This document shows, piece after piece, positions 11,160 through 22,450 of a DNA stretch of 64,000 nucleotides. Origin of the DNA: Cycas panzhihuaensis (lineage: Eukaryota; Cycadophyta); contig CM041465.1 in assembly GCA_023213395.1 (NCBI GenBank), forward strand, positions 181,791,741 through 181,855,740. Direction: 5' to 3'. A program made the translations under genes and the position numbers. The first letter of the stretch is position 1. Every line of letters starts with the position of its first letter. The notes below the pieces were generated by a model. It was not told the origin of the DNA. It did no database searches and was given only the letters and a program-made list of their open reading frames with translations.

Positions 11160-12800
11160 AGACCCCAAAATAAATAAGGTCTATATAAGTAAAGACATAA
11201 TGTTCAATGAGCTTGATCTCATAAAATACATAGTAGTACAATAGGTGATTGATGAGGCTCTTGAAAGGAATTTTTAAGTACCCATTGAAGAAATTTCTAG
11301 AATCATATCAGAAGACTTAGAAGTAAATGATTCAAAAAGGGTGTCTCAAGAACTATCTATCAATAATGAGGAAGAATCACCTCCTATTGAGACAAGCATA
11401 AGCAATAAAGAAGAAGAAGGTAAAAAAGAAAAAAGGGTATTTAGATGATACCTTAAAACCATTAAAGAAAGAAAAGGTGAAGTATATGACCATATAATAA
11501 GAAGTCAAAAACATCATGCACTTTTTACAAACATGGAGCCATAATCATTTGAAGAAGCTAAAGAATATCAAGAATGGGTAGTTACAATGAATGAAGAAAT
11601 TGAGTCAATCTCCAAAAAGTAAATATGGAAACTGATAGACTTACCTCTAAGAAAACTAGTAGTAACTACAAATGAGTGTTCAAAATCAAAGAAAATGTTG
11701 ATGGAAAAATAAACAAATACAAGGCAAGACTAGTTACCAAATGATACACCCAGACTCATGGGATAGACTACGAAGAAACCATTTTACCAATGGCCATCTA
11801 AACACTGTAAGAATAGTAATAACTCTTGTATCCCAAAATAATAGGAAAGTTTACTAGTTGGATGTAAAAAGTGCCTTATTAACTAGTTATATGGAAGAAG
11901 AAGTTTACATGAAACAGGTTGAGGGTTTTATTTAGGTTGGAAAAGAAAAGTTGGTATGAAAACTAAAAAAGGCACTGCATGGTTTAAAAAAGCTCTAAGA
12001 GCTTGGTATGCTAAATTAGATAAATATTTAATTCAAAATGGCTTTTTGAGATATAGTTCAAATTCTAACTTGTATACCAAAAAAAGATAAGGATTGATAA
12101 TAGTTATTACTATGTATATGGATGATATGATACTCACTAGAAGTGATATAAAATCAATAGAAAATATAAGGTCACAATTAAAAAGGGACTTTGAGGTGAC
12201 TAATATAGGATTGATGAACTATTACTTAGGAATAGAAGTTGGATAAGAAAAAGAATTAGTCTCCTTATTTCAGAGCAGATACATTAAGAATCTGGTATTT
12301 AGATTTAGGATGGAAGAGAGTGACACCTACATAACTCCCATGGAAGTAGGATGTGATCTTACTTTGGGTGAAGATGAACCCATCATTGATGGAACACTCT
12401 ACATGTAATTAATAGGGAGTCTGATGTGTCTCATAGTAACTAAACCTGACATTTCATATTTAGTGGGCCTAGTTTCAAGGTACATGCAAGATCCCAGGAT
12501 AAGGCACTCAAAAGTAACAAAAAGGATTCTTAGATACCTAAAGGGAATTGCTAATCTAAATCTCATATATCTAGAATAAAAAATAGATGAATTGTTTAGA
12601 TATTATGACTTAAATTAGGCTAGAGATAAGGAAAAATAGAAATCAACAAGAGGGCATTACTTCTTTCTTAGGGCAATAGCAATTTCTTAGAGTCATAAAA
12701 GGTAAGCTACAGTTGCTCTTTCATCCACATAGGTAAAACATAAGTCAATAATCAGTGTAGCTTGTGAAGTAGCTTAGCTTAGATAACTACTTTTAGATCT
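11160..12800 (+). pseudogene. Cop-1 reverse transcriptase and RNase H
   Basis: A charged linker (about 11180-11560) leads into the copia RT: EAKEYQEW, EEIESIS, then frameshifted core segments, then MYMDDMILTRS at about 12111-12144, the polymerase active site. After it come NIGLMNYYLGIEV, TKPDISYLVG and VTKRILRYLKG, in the family order. The RNase H end has TRGHYFF, SSTQVKH (first base pairs of the SSTEAEY motif; Glu lost) and ISVACEVA. Stops again replace Gln or Trp. The element's polypurine tract AAAGAGAGGG is at about 13063-13073. Confidence 0.82.
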
Positions 12801-13073
12801 AAAACATTAATAAAAGTAATCTCCAACACTATTCTACAATAATCAAAGCACCATCTAGCTAATAAAGAATCCAATTTTGCATGCTTGAACTAAACACATT
12901 GAAGTTCATAATTACTTCATAAGAGAAAAAAAATTAGAAAAAAGAAATTACTTTAATCTATTACTCATCAAATGAATAGATTATAGATATATTAACCAAA
13001 CCTCTCAGTAAAGATAAGTTCATATCCCTTAGGGATAAATTGGGACTAAAAGGATGAAATTCAAAGAGAGGGT

Positions 13074-13156
13074 GTTAGAATATAATATTTCATCTAGGAA
13101 TATTATCTTGAGGGTTATATTAAAACACCCTTTATATATCTCTAGACAAGTGTCTA
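13074..13156 (+). repeat. Cop-1 right LTR, first part
   Basis: Begins TGTTAGAATATAAT directly after the purine tract and runs to the NA-2 insertion point. It resumes at 15947 and ends at 16067. Flanks of the insertion are GTCTA (13152-13156) and GTTTG (15947-15951), differing only by transitions. Confidence 0.78.
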
Positions 13157-13748
13157 TGTAGTATTCCAAAATATGGTCAAAGATATAACATATAATCATT
13201 CAAATCAAAGGTCTCTAAATGATGATTCTAATGGTTTAGACAAAAGTCAATTTAGACATCTTTATCAAAATTTATGACTATTTAAAGTTAGTGTGCAAGT
13301 TTTAGAGAAGTTCTGGCTAACTTTTATTTAAACAGTATTAAGGATAATATCACATAGTCTAGCTAACTTCTAATTGAAGTATTTTATCACTTTATCACTA
13401 TATATAGGAAGTTTGGGCTGCATCCCAAACCATTATTTAGAGGTTCTTTTGGTTGTATATTTTTTGATTTTAGGGCTATAATTAACTCGCCCATTTGGGG
13501 GCTATAGTTTGGAGGGTTCCTCACCTTAAAGAAGGAAGCTCATTTCTTCAGGAAAGACTAGTATTTTGTTATAATTTTGCTCTATTTTGGTATTATTTAA
13601 TAATAAAGATTATTATTTACTTTTGTGGATTTTGTAATTCTTATTCCATGTTAATTTTCTTATTGAATAATATCTAGTTATTATTTTTATGGATTATTAC
13701 TTATATTTTTGAGGAAAATAAATATAAAATTAGAACTAGATCACTGCA
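13157..13748 (+). repeat. NA-2 left LTR
   Basis: 592 bases, paired with 585 bases at 15362-15946. A TATATATAGG promoter-like box lies at 13398-13408. It is followed by AG and the primer site. Confidence 0.88.
13398..13408 (+). promoter_or_regulatory. TATA box in NA-2 left LTR
   Basis: CTATATATAGG, kept in the partner LTR at 15596-15606. It lies about 240 bases into the LTR, where a U3 promoter is expected. Function is inferred from position and conservation between the two LTRs only. Confidence 0.55.
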
Positions 13749-13750
13749 AG

Positions 13751-13762
13751 TGGTATTAGAGC
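13751..13762 (+). other. NA-2 primer-binding site (tRNA-iMet, one C-to-T)
   Basis: TGGTATTAGAGC differs from the standard TGGTATCAGAGC by one transition. The same variant occurs in Chromo-1 and Gyp-M. Confidence 0.88.
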
Positions 13763-13835
13763 TTTATTTTGAAGGGAAAAGGCAGAGATAAAAGCTCAAA
13801 AAGGTTGATTCAATATTAAAACATATTATAAGGTG

Positions 13836-13911
13836 ATTCATGCTACTTTTCTTTGATGATATCCTGATGTATAACAAAATATAGGAAGAATACTTGGAAC
13901 AACTAAAGCCT
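13836..13911 (+). pseudogene. Captured gypsy RT active-site fragment in NA-2 leader
   Basis: About 25 codons read LLFFDDILMYNK, a TAG where Trp or Gln is expected, then EEYLEQLK. This is the FDD catalytic box of gypsy RT and matches the Chromo-1 segment near 23658-23710 (LFDDLLIYNK, EEYLEHLR). It lies between the primer site and the ATG at 13922, in a different frame from the long reading frame, and is not flanked by other RT motifs. Confidence 0.72.
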
Positions 13912-13921
13912 AAGGGAAAAA

Positions 13922-15356
13922 ATGGAGACAGATTTTTTAAATTTGGAGGATTATGAGGACATGAAAAAATAGATAGAAGATTTTAAATTCATATTTGATA
14001 TAGAATTTGAAGAGTATGGACCAATATTAGAAATGATATTGAATGGATAAGCTTATGAGTGGTTCATTAATTAGGTCAAAGAACCTTTTCTATGGTACCG
14101 GTTTTTAGAGGCAGCTACCATATATTTTAAGAAACATAAGCAGGGTGAGATTCAAGAAGATGAGAAAAGGTAAGAAGAAGACATTAGTAATGAGGAGATC
14201 CTAAAGGTTTTAGAAGAGCTAGAATGAGATCTAGCGTAGAAAAAATAATATAATGATATAGAAGACCCAAAGTAGGTATAAGCAACAAAAGAGTCTCATT
14301 TCAATATTAGAGAGGAAATCTAAAGTAAAGTTACATAGGAGTAGAATGAAGATAATAAGGAACAAGCAGATTTTTCTCAATAAATTTCATGCAAAGTACC
14401 CACTGATCCTATATTACACATACACATTTTATTCGATAGTTTTATATGTCCCCTCTCTTTCCCTAGTTCAATAGCAATACAAAATCCTTTTTCTCCTTTA
14501 CCCATAGTTAACCATGCTCTTAATTCCCCTACCTTTAGTTTTTTCGTAGGTTAAATTTTAATTTCCCTTAGTAACCCTAGCTCATCTCTATACTCATCTA
14601 CTCCTTTACCCCCTACAAACCTTTCTTAAGAGGATATACTATAACTTCAATGTGTTCATTAAGTCTTATCTCTTAGTATTAGCCCTTACAAAACTATATT
14701 CAACTTTTCCCAAACCTCCTCAATTCCATATTATCAATATCATATTTTTTTATTAAATCTTTCCTTTTATTTTGAGTACCAATTTTAAAACCCTATTAAA
14801 GTTTTTTTTTCTATAAAGAGCTTCTATCACGAATTCCCCATCCATCTTTTTCTCCTAAAAGGTCTTATGGTCAAATAAAACTTATATAAACTTTCATCAA
14901 CATCCAAGATATATTCCAAAATTTATCCCTTCTTTCTATAGCTTCTGAGCTATTCTTAATCTTGATTTATTCCCCCTTTTCTTTTTCTCATAATAGGCAA
15001 TCATCAATACATGACCCTCACAACTAATACTTTTCTCAAAGCCTTCATGTCTTTTTCCAAAATTCATCCCATTCAGAAACAAAAGGTGTAAATGCAAGGC
15101 AAGACCAAGACAAGTTAATTGAGATCCGTCATAAGTCCCAAGATCCTTCTAATTCAGAATAAGACATAACATGTACCAGGTCCTAAGAATAAACATTGAT
15201 AAATACAAGATACCTACTAACAAAGCTCCATAGAAGATGCAAGATTGAACCAAATCTTCATGACCTATAGGATCTAGTAGGAGGTGATTGGAAGATTAGA
15301 CTGAGCTATAAATATTTCTCAATACTTCGAGGGTAAAGTACTATTTTAAGGGGAGG
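13922..15356 (+). pseudogene. NA-2 long decayed reading frame (gag-like)
   Basis: An ATG at 13922 starts a single frame of about 478 codons that reaches the purine tract. About 30 stops interrupt it, nearly all at codons one transition away from Gln. The N-terminal 150 residues are acidic and gag-like, with FDIEFEEYGP, a LNG-AYEWFIN box (the 'LxGxAxxWF' helix of gypsy gag) and YFKKHKQGE. The middle is Ser- and Pro-rich (SLYSSTPLPPTNLS). The last residues, QYFEGKVLF-GEEN, overlap the purine tract just as chromovirus polyproteins end. I see no protease, RT or integrase. TR-GAG-type elements have this form. Stop frequency by itself does not prove coding. Confidence 0.5.
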
Positions 15357-15361
15357 AGAAT

Positions 15362-15946
15362 TGTAGCATTCCAAAATATGGTTAAAGGTATAGTATATGA
15401 CCATTCAAGTCAAAGGTCTCTAAATGATGATTCCAATAGTTTAGATAGAAGTCAATTATGACATCTTTATCAAAAGTTATAACCATTTAAAGTTAGCCTA
15501 CCTATTTTTAAAAAGTTTTGGATGACTTCTATTTAAGCAGTATTAAGGATAATATCACCCAGTCTGGCTGACTTCTAATTAAACTATTTTGATCACTATA
15601 TATAGGAAGTTTGGGCTACATCACAAACCATCATTCAGAGGTTCTTTTGGCTGCATATTTTTTAGTTCTAAGGATGTAATTATTTTGCATATTTAGAGGC
15701 TACAGTTTGGAGGGTTCCTTGCCTTGAAGAGAGAAGCTTATGTCTTTAGGAAAGACTGGTATTTTATTATAATTTTACTCTATTTTAGAATTATTTGATA
15801 ATAAAGATTGTTATTTACTTCTATGGATTCTATATTTCTTGTTCCATGCTTATTTTCTTATTGATTAGTATCTAGTTATTGTTTTTGTGGATTATTACCT
15901 TTTTTTTAAAGGAAAATTGCTATAAAAGTAGAACTAGATCGCTATA
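15362..15946 (+). repeat. NA-2 right LTR
   Basis: Pairs with 13157-13748. It begins after the purine tract AAGGGGAGGAGAAT and ends at about 15946, after which the Cop-1 LTR resumes with GTTTGACACATG. Confidence 0.88.
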
Positions 15947-16067
15947 GTTTGACACATGTCATTCATTTCCATGTTAGTTATAATTCATAAATTGTATATA
16001 TATGTACTCAAATCTCTCATAATATAATCATCAGAGTTTCTAATATCACTTATTCTTTATTTCTTCA
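15947..16067 (+). repeat. Cop-1 right LTR, second part
   Basis: Its last 71 bases match the left LTR remnant at 8262-8332. It ends TTCTTCA at 16067, directly against the Gyp-M LTR. Confidence 0.85.
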
Positions 16068-16100
16068 AATAGTGCCTAAGAAAGGTGGAGTTATATTATA
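16068..16100 (-). repeat. Gyp-M 3' LTR, proximal part
   Basis: TAGTGCCTAAGAAAGGTGGAG, then TTATATTATA, matches the inner end of the 5' LTR (TAGTGCTTAGAGAAGGTAGGAG, then TTATATTACA, ending at 27966). On the minus strand the purine tract CTTAGAGGGGACGACC at 16101-16116 precedes it, giving the expected 3' boundary. Confidence 0.82.
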
Positions 16101-16116
16101 GGTCGTCCCCTCTAAG

Positions 16117-17525
16117 ATATTAAGTCCTAGTAGTGTTAGAGATGAGGATGTTACTTGATGAATTTGTCAAATTTCCAAGTTACTTTATCTACATCACAAT
16201 TAACCGACTATACCAAGTGCTAAAAGATAGTATGATTCCAAAGGTAGTACTAGTAGTTGGCAAGGATTTTATTAGGTGGGATTATAAGAGTTTTCTCCTT
16301 AAAGAGAATGGGTAAGGTGGTGTGGGGTATAAATTTAGCTCTGATGTGTTTTTTTAGGTAAGAAACATAGAAAACGTTATGGATATTAGTGTTTGGGGGG
16401 AGTTCAAGAGTATAAGTAATGCCATTGATTTTGTGGAGAACTTTCTAAGGGCCATATTAATGGGGACTTAGTTTATGCCCTTGATGTGACTTAAGAGATT
16501 ATTCCTTATAATGTTGGAGGTAGAGGAATACTATATCTCTATAGTTAAAGGACTAATCATATTGGTGGCAGTTAGCAAGTTACTATATTCTATTTTAGGT
16601 AGTGGCTAGATTCTATTAAAGGGTATAGATGATTTGGTCCATCTCTTAAAGCTTTTGTTGTATAGAAGTCTTTCAAAAGTTTATGGCTAAGGTATGGTGG
16701 AAAGAGGGGTGGTAATCATATAGGGCCAAAAAGGATAACATATCAATGGTAGAATGGTGAGAGGAGTTATACCAATACTCCACTAGGGAGAGCCATGAGG
16801 TCCAATTAACTTGGTTTTTTAAGGCAAAGCAACGTAGATAGGTTTCTAGGGTTTTGTTCAAGACCTTAAATTAGATATTTATTTATGGGTTATGGGTAAA
16901 ACTCATGCCAAATGAGGTACTGATAGACTTAAAGAGTTCTTGATAAAAGGAGCTAGTAAACTTGGGGTCTTGGTCATAAACAATAGATGAAGGGAATCCA
17001 TGAAGGTGAAATATGAATTAGACATAAAGATCAGTAAGACTGGAGGATGTATATGAGGCATGAATAGGGAGAAAGTATGAGTATTTAGTTAATTGATCAA
17101 TGATTAGCTAAATGGAGTCAAACCCAATAGATAGAGGTAAGCCCATGGTAATATCTTGCCACTTACCTTGTGGAATATTTAATAGTTAGAGAAGTCTAAG
17201 AAGAGCTTTGGTATTAACTTTATTTTCCAACACATGTCACATTCTAATACAAACATGAATATGGTATTCTTTATTTAGGGCTAAAAGAAATCTATATAGA
17301 TTCATCAATAAGTTTTATCAAACCCTAAGTGGCTACCGAGGGGAGAAGAGTGGCATTCTATTAGGATTCTAAGTATGAATGAGGAGGATAGGTGGACAAA
17401 GATGTAATTTTGATAGAGTATATGATTAATAAAGGTTAACCAACCTTTGTGGGTGAAAACATTTTTACTCTAGTTAGGGTAGTCAGGTTGGGCCTAGCTT
17501 TTAACCTATAACTCATCAAGCCAAA
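16117..17525 (-). pseudogene. Gyp-M integrase
   Basis: Read on the minus strand. The clearest block is at 16673-16861: MNKTLETYLRCFA, then NWTSWLSLVEYWYNSSHHSTI and LALYDYHPS (written in pieces). It matches the 'VNRCLETYLRCF...W...LAEWWYNTxxHxSxxxxPFEALYGxxP' stretch of gypsy integrase. Next come a Gln-rich helix (MDQIIYTL, NLATT-NRM) and a GDMVYL-like block, in shifted frames, then a degraded C-terminus. The catalytic part toward 17500 is heavily broken. Confidence 0.75.
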
Positions 17526-17529
17526 GGAG

Positions 17530-18900
17530 TTAGGAATTGCTTATGGCATGAAGGTTGAGGTTAAGAGTACTATCATTAGGGTGGAGACATAAAAGGGTAT
17601 CTATAACTTTATTATCTTTGTCTTTTTTATATAATATTATGAAGTCAAAGACTTGTAGATAATAAACCCACTTAACTTGTTCTTTAGATAAGACTGGCCA
17701 ATCCAATTGATTATAGAGGCTAAAATAATCCATAAGAATAGTGAATTTAGAGCCTAAGAGGTATTGTCACCATGTATGAATAATGTGAAGTATAACTTTT
17801 ATCTCCTTCTAGTATGTGGAGAGATAGGGCTCATGATCTTTTAATTTTTAGCTCTCAAATGCAATGGGATGAGAGTTTTACATTAGGACTATACCTAAGT
17901 AGAATCCTAAGGCATCACATTCAAGTTAGAAAGGCTGGTTAAAATTGAGAGTGATGGGGACTATAGTAGAGGTCATTATAACCTTGAGGTGAGAAATAAT
18001 AGCATTAGCTTCTGGAGACCATTAGAAAGTATCTTTATGAAGGATATTAGTTAGGGGGGTCGTGAGAGTAGTGTAGTTACGTACAAAACATCAATAGAAT
18101 CCTATAAGCCTAAGGAATGCACATAGTTGGGTAAAGGTGGTAGATGTTGGCCAAGTTATGATGACAAATATTTTATTGAGGTCCATGCATACCCCTTATG
18201 ATGATATAATATACCCTAAGTATTTGAGTCCAGATTGCCCAAACTCACACTTAGATAATTTCACATAGAGTTAGTGGTTTTGTAATATTTGAAGAATTTC
18301 TAGGTGTTGGATGTGATGGTCTAAATAGATACTATAAATAAGAATATCATTAAATAAGACTATGATGAATTTTCAAAGATAGGGGCCAAACATTTTATTC
18401 ATAAGAGTTTAGAAAGTTGCTAGGGCATTGCAAAAGATGAAGGGCATTGCATGAAACTCAAAATAGCTATGATATATTTGAAATACTATCTTATGGAAAT
18501 CTTTTTGGGTAATTAGGATTTGATAGTAACCAGATTGAAGATCTAACTTAGAAAAAATAGTCACACCATGGATTTCATCTAACATGTCATTTATGCGAGG
18601 GGTGAAGAACTTATTTTTTATGGTAATTTTATTTAGTTCCTTATAATTAACATAGAGGAAGAAAGAACCATCCTTCTTTTTGACTAAGATGATTAGAACT
18701 ACATAAGGGATTTTACTTAGTTAAATTATACCCATGTCCATAAGCTCGGTTGTGAGTTTCTTAATTTCATTCTTTTGAAAGTATGAGTTAGAGTAGGGTC
18801 TCAAGTTGATAGGGTCATGATTAAATTAGAGGCTGATTATGTGATAGAAGCAACGATCAGATGGGATAATGGAAGGCAGAGAGGTAAATACTTACTCGTA
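17530..18900 (-). pseudogene. Gyp-M reverse transcriptase and RNase H
   Basis: Minus-strand translation gives the gypsy RT order: NDMLDEIHG, FSKLDLQSGYYQI, YFEFHAMPF, then LFNDILIY at about 18339-18362. The last is the FDD active site with its first Asp changed to Asn. Then come LSKCEFGQSGLKYLGY and the connection, and RNase H with LECDALGFYLGIVL, IAFES-KL and YSTY-KE. The C-terminal part at 17530-17733 reads SKEQVKWVYYLQVFDF and DTLLCLHP, matching the end of gypsy RNase H. The active-site Asp loss and stops show it is dead. Confidence 0.82.
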
Positions 18901-19220
18901 TTGGGTAATGATGTCTTGGATGCATGGGTGAATTTGCACTTTGATTTGAATATTATTGAGGTAGACTATATATCTTGGTGAGATTGAAGATGGTGTTTCA
19001 TGTGTCCTAAAGAGACCACTTAGTTAGGAGGGGATTGCATCCTATAAATTTTGTGATTTTAAACCATTCGGTCTTTGAAAGTAATGAATAGGTTAGTAGG
19101 TGAGTTATTCATAATATAAGTTCTTAGGGTTTGCAACCATTGAATCCTTAATATAATATTAGACACTCCTATTAATAAGGTATAGAAATCTGACACTAAA
19201 ATATAGGAGCTAGTTTAGAC

Positions 19221-19620
19221 TTAGAGGCTTTTAATGACACAGGCACAATGGAACTTTTGGTACCATGGCAGAGAATAGGTGAAGCTAATTTTTGGTACTA
19301 TATATAGGTTAAGTTTCCAAGCTATAGAGATATCAAGGAAATTGAGTGACATACCTCCATTGATTAGGATAGACATTAGAGTCTTCTGAAGAATGCCTTT
19401 AATACAAAGGGATTTGAGATAAGAGGAGGTGGTGACAATAGATAAGGATACTTTGGGATGAGGGTCTAGGGAGGGTTCATCACAGATTTCATCTCCAGCC
19501 TCATGTTCAAAGTTAGAGTTAAAGGATTCAACGAGGGCTAAGGATGAGTTAATAGAAAAATCCATGTGTCGTACCTTACAAAAATGGCCATGCTCGGAAG
19601 TCCACTTTTTTACACGCTAC
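19221..19620 (-). pseudogene. Gyp-M zinc knuckle and protease
   Basis: The end of the knuckle reads KWTSEHGHFCK at about 19575-19608, matching 'CGExWxxxHxCK' with the first two Cys lost. After an acidic linker (FEHEAGDEICDEP) the protease begins: VSLSIVTTSS, then IKGILQKTL, then ILINGGMSLNFLD, where the catalytic Asp of 'LIDGGSTHNFL' is Asn. About 90 residues of the aspartic protease fold follow to 19221. Confidence 0.78.
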
Positions 19621-20640
19621 ATATAGAGGTCGGCCCCTAGTTAAAATTGTGCTTCATCTTGAAAAGTTTAGACTGTTTTAGTGGATGAGTTATCATTCAG
19701 TTAGTTAGTAGATAGGTGAGTGGGATCATCCTATCATAGTCTAGGATGTGCAAAGTTCAATTGAGGATGGACAACATCATCAAATCGAGGCCAAAATTTC
19801 TAGAAGTTTGACTGTTAAGCACATGAGAACTAAGGGTTATCCCAATGAGTAGATGAAGGTATATCTGCTATAAATTTAGCATCTACTACTTGAGCCTAAT
19901 TGAATGCTTCATTGAGAGAGTAGATTGCCATTGTCTTTATTATCATTTGAATATGATCTTGGAGTCCAACCACATAAATATCAATTACTATTTATTTGTC
20001 TAAGTTTTGGCTTTGTGGTAAGCAATTGTATAAAGATTAAAATTCATCAGTATAGGCCTCCACTGTTGTAGTCCATTTAAGCTAAGTAAGTTATGTGAAG
20101 GAATAATTCATGAAGTGGGACCATGTTAGGTAAGAGGAATATTCTCATTTCCACCAGTTGAACTAATGGTGGGCTCATCCATCTAAGTGAATGGAGGCAT
20201 ATAGGAGTTCATTCTCCTCTGACATCAGGTGGAGCATGAAGTAAGGTTCTAACTTTTTAATCCAACTTCAAGTACGCTCTTTATTCACATCTAGATGAAA
20301 GGTAGGAATGCTAATTTTATAATGAAAAAATGGGCTACCTTGATAGATAATCTCCTGTAGGTGCATTGATTCCTTGAAAAATGGGAGGTTGGTTTCTTGT
20401 CATATTAGTAGTTCCTATGCTTTAGAGTTAAGGTTGCAACAACTATTGGATTTGTGCAAGAATATCTCCTTTGGTGCTGTTAACATCTAATTTAGTAGGT
20501 ATGCCATCAAATTTATTATTGACCTCTTGCTTGAAGGTGTTTAATTTATTGGTTAACTCAATAATTTTCTCTCCTTGTGTTTTTGTCTTTAGAGCTATAG
20601 AATGGACTTAAAGAAGAGAGAATGAGTAGAAAGAAGAGAA
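19621..20640 (-). pseudogene. Gyp-M gag
   Basis: The minus frame starts with a helical, charged N-terminus (TKTQGEKIIELTNKLN, then FKQEVNNKFDGIP). The gag core follows near 20320-20060: SWIKKLEPYFMLH, a LYASIHLDG-AHH box, and TTTVEAYTDEF-SLYNCLP. These match the plant gypsy gag domain ('W...xxYF', 'AxxHLxGxAxxW', 'YxxxFxxL'). Stops occur at Gln and Trp sites. The start codon is uncertain. Confidence 0.75.
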
Positions 20641-20742
20641 GTAGATGAAGTAGGATAGATCAAGAAAGAATGAGATGTAAGAATGAGAGAGTTATTATAG
20701 GGGAGAGAAGGGGGTAAATATGGGTATGTGGGGTATCTATAG

Positions 20743-21281
20743 TGTTGCCTTCTAGGAAAACACTCTCTTTAGGGGCCCTTTAGCTAACTTAAACCCCTAG
20801 AAATGAGTGCAGGAATGGGAGTATTGGTTGACCTATAAGTCTACCCTCTAGCTGACTTCATTCATGATTTACTTATAATGAACTATCTTAGTTATGGCTG
20901 ACTTTAAGCTAGACATAATTTTCCATTATATATAGGGATCAAATCCTTAATTCTATCATCATCATTTTGGTTAGATCTCTTACTTATTTTTGGCTCTAGG
21001 GTTGTGGTTGGATCGACCTTTTAGCTTGAGATACTTGGAGGATCCCCATCTCAAAGGGAAAAACACTTAGTAAGGACATTCTATTATATATTTTTGAACT
21101 TTCTGGATAATATATTTACCTTTTATTTATACTATTTCCATTACTTTACTTTGGTGTTTAAGGTGTATTTCCAATATTCATCTTTATTTTGAGGCTGATA
21201 AGATTTGTATGAGCATAGATTAGATCAATATCTATGAATTTTTTGTGCCATTTCTAAGATAAGCTAAAAGTTTATGCTATA
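20743..21281 (+). repeat. Chromo-1 left LTR
   Basis: Begins TGTTGCCTTCTAGG and ends GCTATA just before the primer site. A TATATATAGG box lies at 20937-20946 and is kept in the right LTR at 26117-26126. Confidence 0.92.
20937..20946 (+). promoter_or_regulatory. TATA box in Chromo-1 left LTR
   Basis: TATATATAGG about 195 bases into the LTR, conserved at the same place in the right LTR. Probable U3 promoter; inferred. Confidence 0.55.
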
Positions 21282-21283
21282 AG

Positions 21284-21295
21284 TGGTATTAGAGC
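21284..21295 (+). other. Chromo-1 primer-binding site
   Basis: TGGTATTAGAGC, tRNA-iMet type with one transition, two bases after the LTR end. Confidence 0.92.
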
Positions 21296-21399
21296 TTCAT
21301 TAAAGCTATCTTGTGGAAGTGTACCTTCTAAAAATATAGTCAAAATTTTTTCTAGAGGGGGATCAAGACAATCTATTTACATTCACACAATTAGTCCTA

Positions 21400-22450
21400 C
21401 AAGGAAGGAAGGTGATATTTTGGTGAGAAGGAAGTGAAATTTTTTTTCCCTACTGAGAGGATCCCAAATGGAGTAATACTTTAAGAAGATTATATGCCAA
21501 AAGAAGATGTTAACTTCCCAAAGCCAATCCCACTGCAGATAAAGTAGAAAAGGAAATCCTAGTTTCTTTAGTAAACCTTATGGCCCTTATGAATAGAATT
21601 AACCTCAAGCTAGATGAACCATAAATAGAACCAATGTGGGCTAAATAGGAAAAGGAATAGATAAACCTAGACCCTTAAGGCAAAATAGAACAAGGAAATA
21701 TAGGTAATTTGAAAGGAAGATTTAAAATAGAAGGAGAATATCAAAGGAGAAAAAATAATGATGGGACAATAATGGCAAAGATCACCCTAGAAAAGATTGA
21801 CCTCAATAAATCAAGAGATATAAGAAAATGGATTTTACAGATGGAGATCTATTTCTTAGTCTATTCGATACTGGAAAATGAGCAAGTATCCCTGACATCA
21901 TTACATTTCTATGGTTAAACTTTGAAATGGTATTCATGATACCTTTGAATAAGTAGGAAACAAGTAGAAAGCTGGCACAACATAAAGCATGGACTTATAA
22001 CCTAATATGAAAACTATTTTGCCTAGTTGACAAGATTATAGTAAACAAGTTAAGTCTTAAGAGTTTATTAAATAATTTCAAGTGTTACAATATTTGATTT
22101 CATTAAGAGTGCCACCAGAACTCCTTCTGGAAATGTTTAATAGTAGATTGAAACCTCCAATAAGATATCATCTAAAAGCAATGGAGGTACCAACATTGGA
22201 CTCAACAATCAAGACAATAAGATGCATGGAAGTAGAATTGTGAGAGATTAGACATACATTCACACATAGAACAAAAAACTCGCAGGGATTTCTCCTAAAT
22301 TAGAACAAGTCTAGAACTAAAGTTGAGGCTTCATTAGTGGTTAGAAATGATCAAGAGATAATAATAAAGGAAGAACATATGAAGAAAGGAACTTATTTCA
22401 AATATGGTTTGAAGTGGAATCATGAACATCAATGTACTAGGAAAAAGGTA
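21400..22450 (+). pseudogene. Chromo-1 gag with zinc knuckle
   Basis: The clearest gag segment is 21709-21918: KITLEKIDLNKSRDIRKW and LQMEIYFLVYSILE, matching the 'FDGxDxxxWIxxMExYF' entry of the gag domain. The remainder to 22330 has stops and frame changes. The knuckle is at 22388-22445: TYFKYGLKWNHEHQCTRK. In it the family's C-x2-C is changed to Y-x2-Y (two TGT-to-TAT changes), while His and the last Cys remain. Confidence 0.78.

Larger units (their letters stand above)
13157..15946 (+). mobile_element. NA-2: small gag-only-like LTR element inside the Cop-1 LTR
   Basis: LTRs at 13157-13748 and 15362-15946 align end to end (TGTAGTATTCC / TGTAGCATTCC). A primer site TGGTATTAGAGC starts at 13751 and a purine tract AAGGGGAGGAGAAT precedes the right LTR. 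The interior is only 1.6 kb: a short leader with a stray RT active-site fragment, then one decayed frame from 13922 to the purine tract. There is no full protease, RT or integrase, so it must have depended on an autonomous gypsy partner. LTR features (TATATATAGG box, late GGAGGGTTCCT block) resemble those of Chromo-1 in layout. Confidence 0.85.
8262..16067 (+). mobile_element. Cop-1: Ty1/copia element inside the Gyp-M 3' LTR
   Basis: Order: left LTR remnant (8262-8332), tRNA-iMet primer site, gag from 9043, protease, integrase, RT with YMDD, RNase H, polypurine tract before 13074, then a right LTR split by NA-2. Integrase before RT defines copia. The right LTR is TGTTAGAATA...TTCTTCA, 204 bases when joined; the left keeps only its last 71. 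The 5' 130 bases of the left LTR and an adjacent stretch of host LTR were lost, so the target duplication cannot be read. On the right, host Gyp-M LTR resumes at 16068. Confidence 0.87.
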
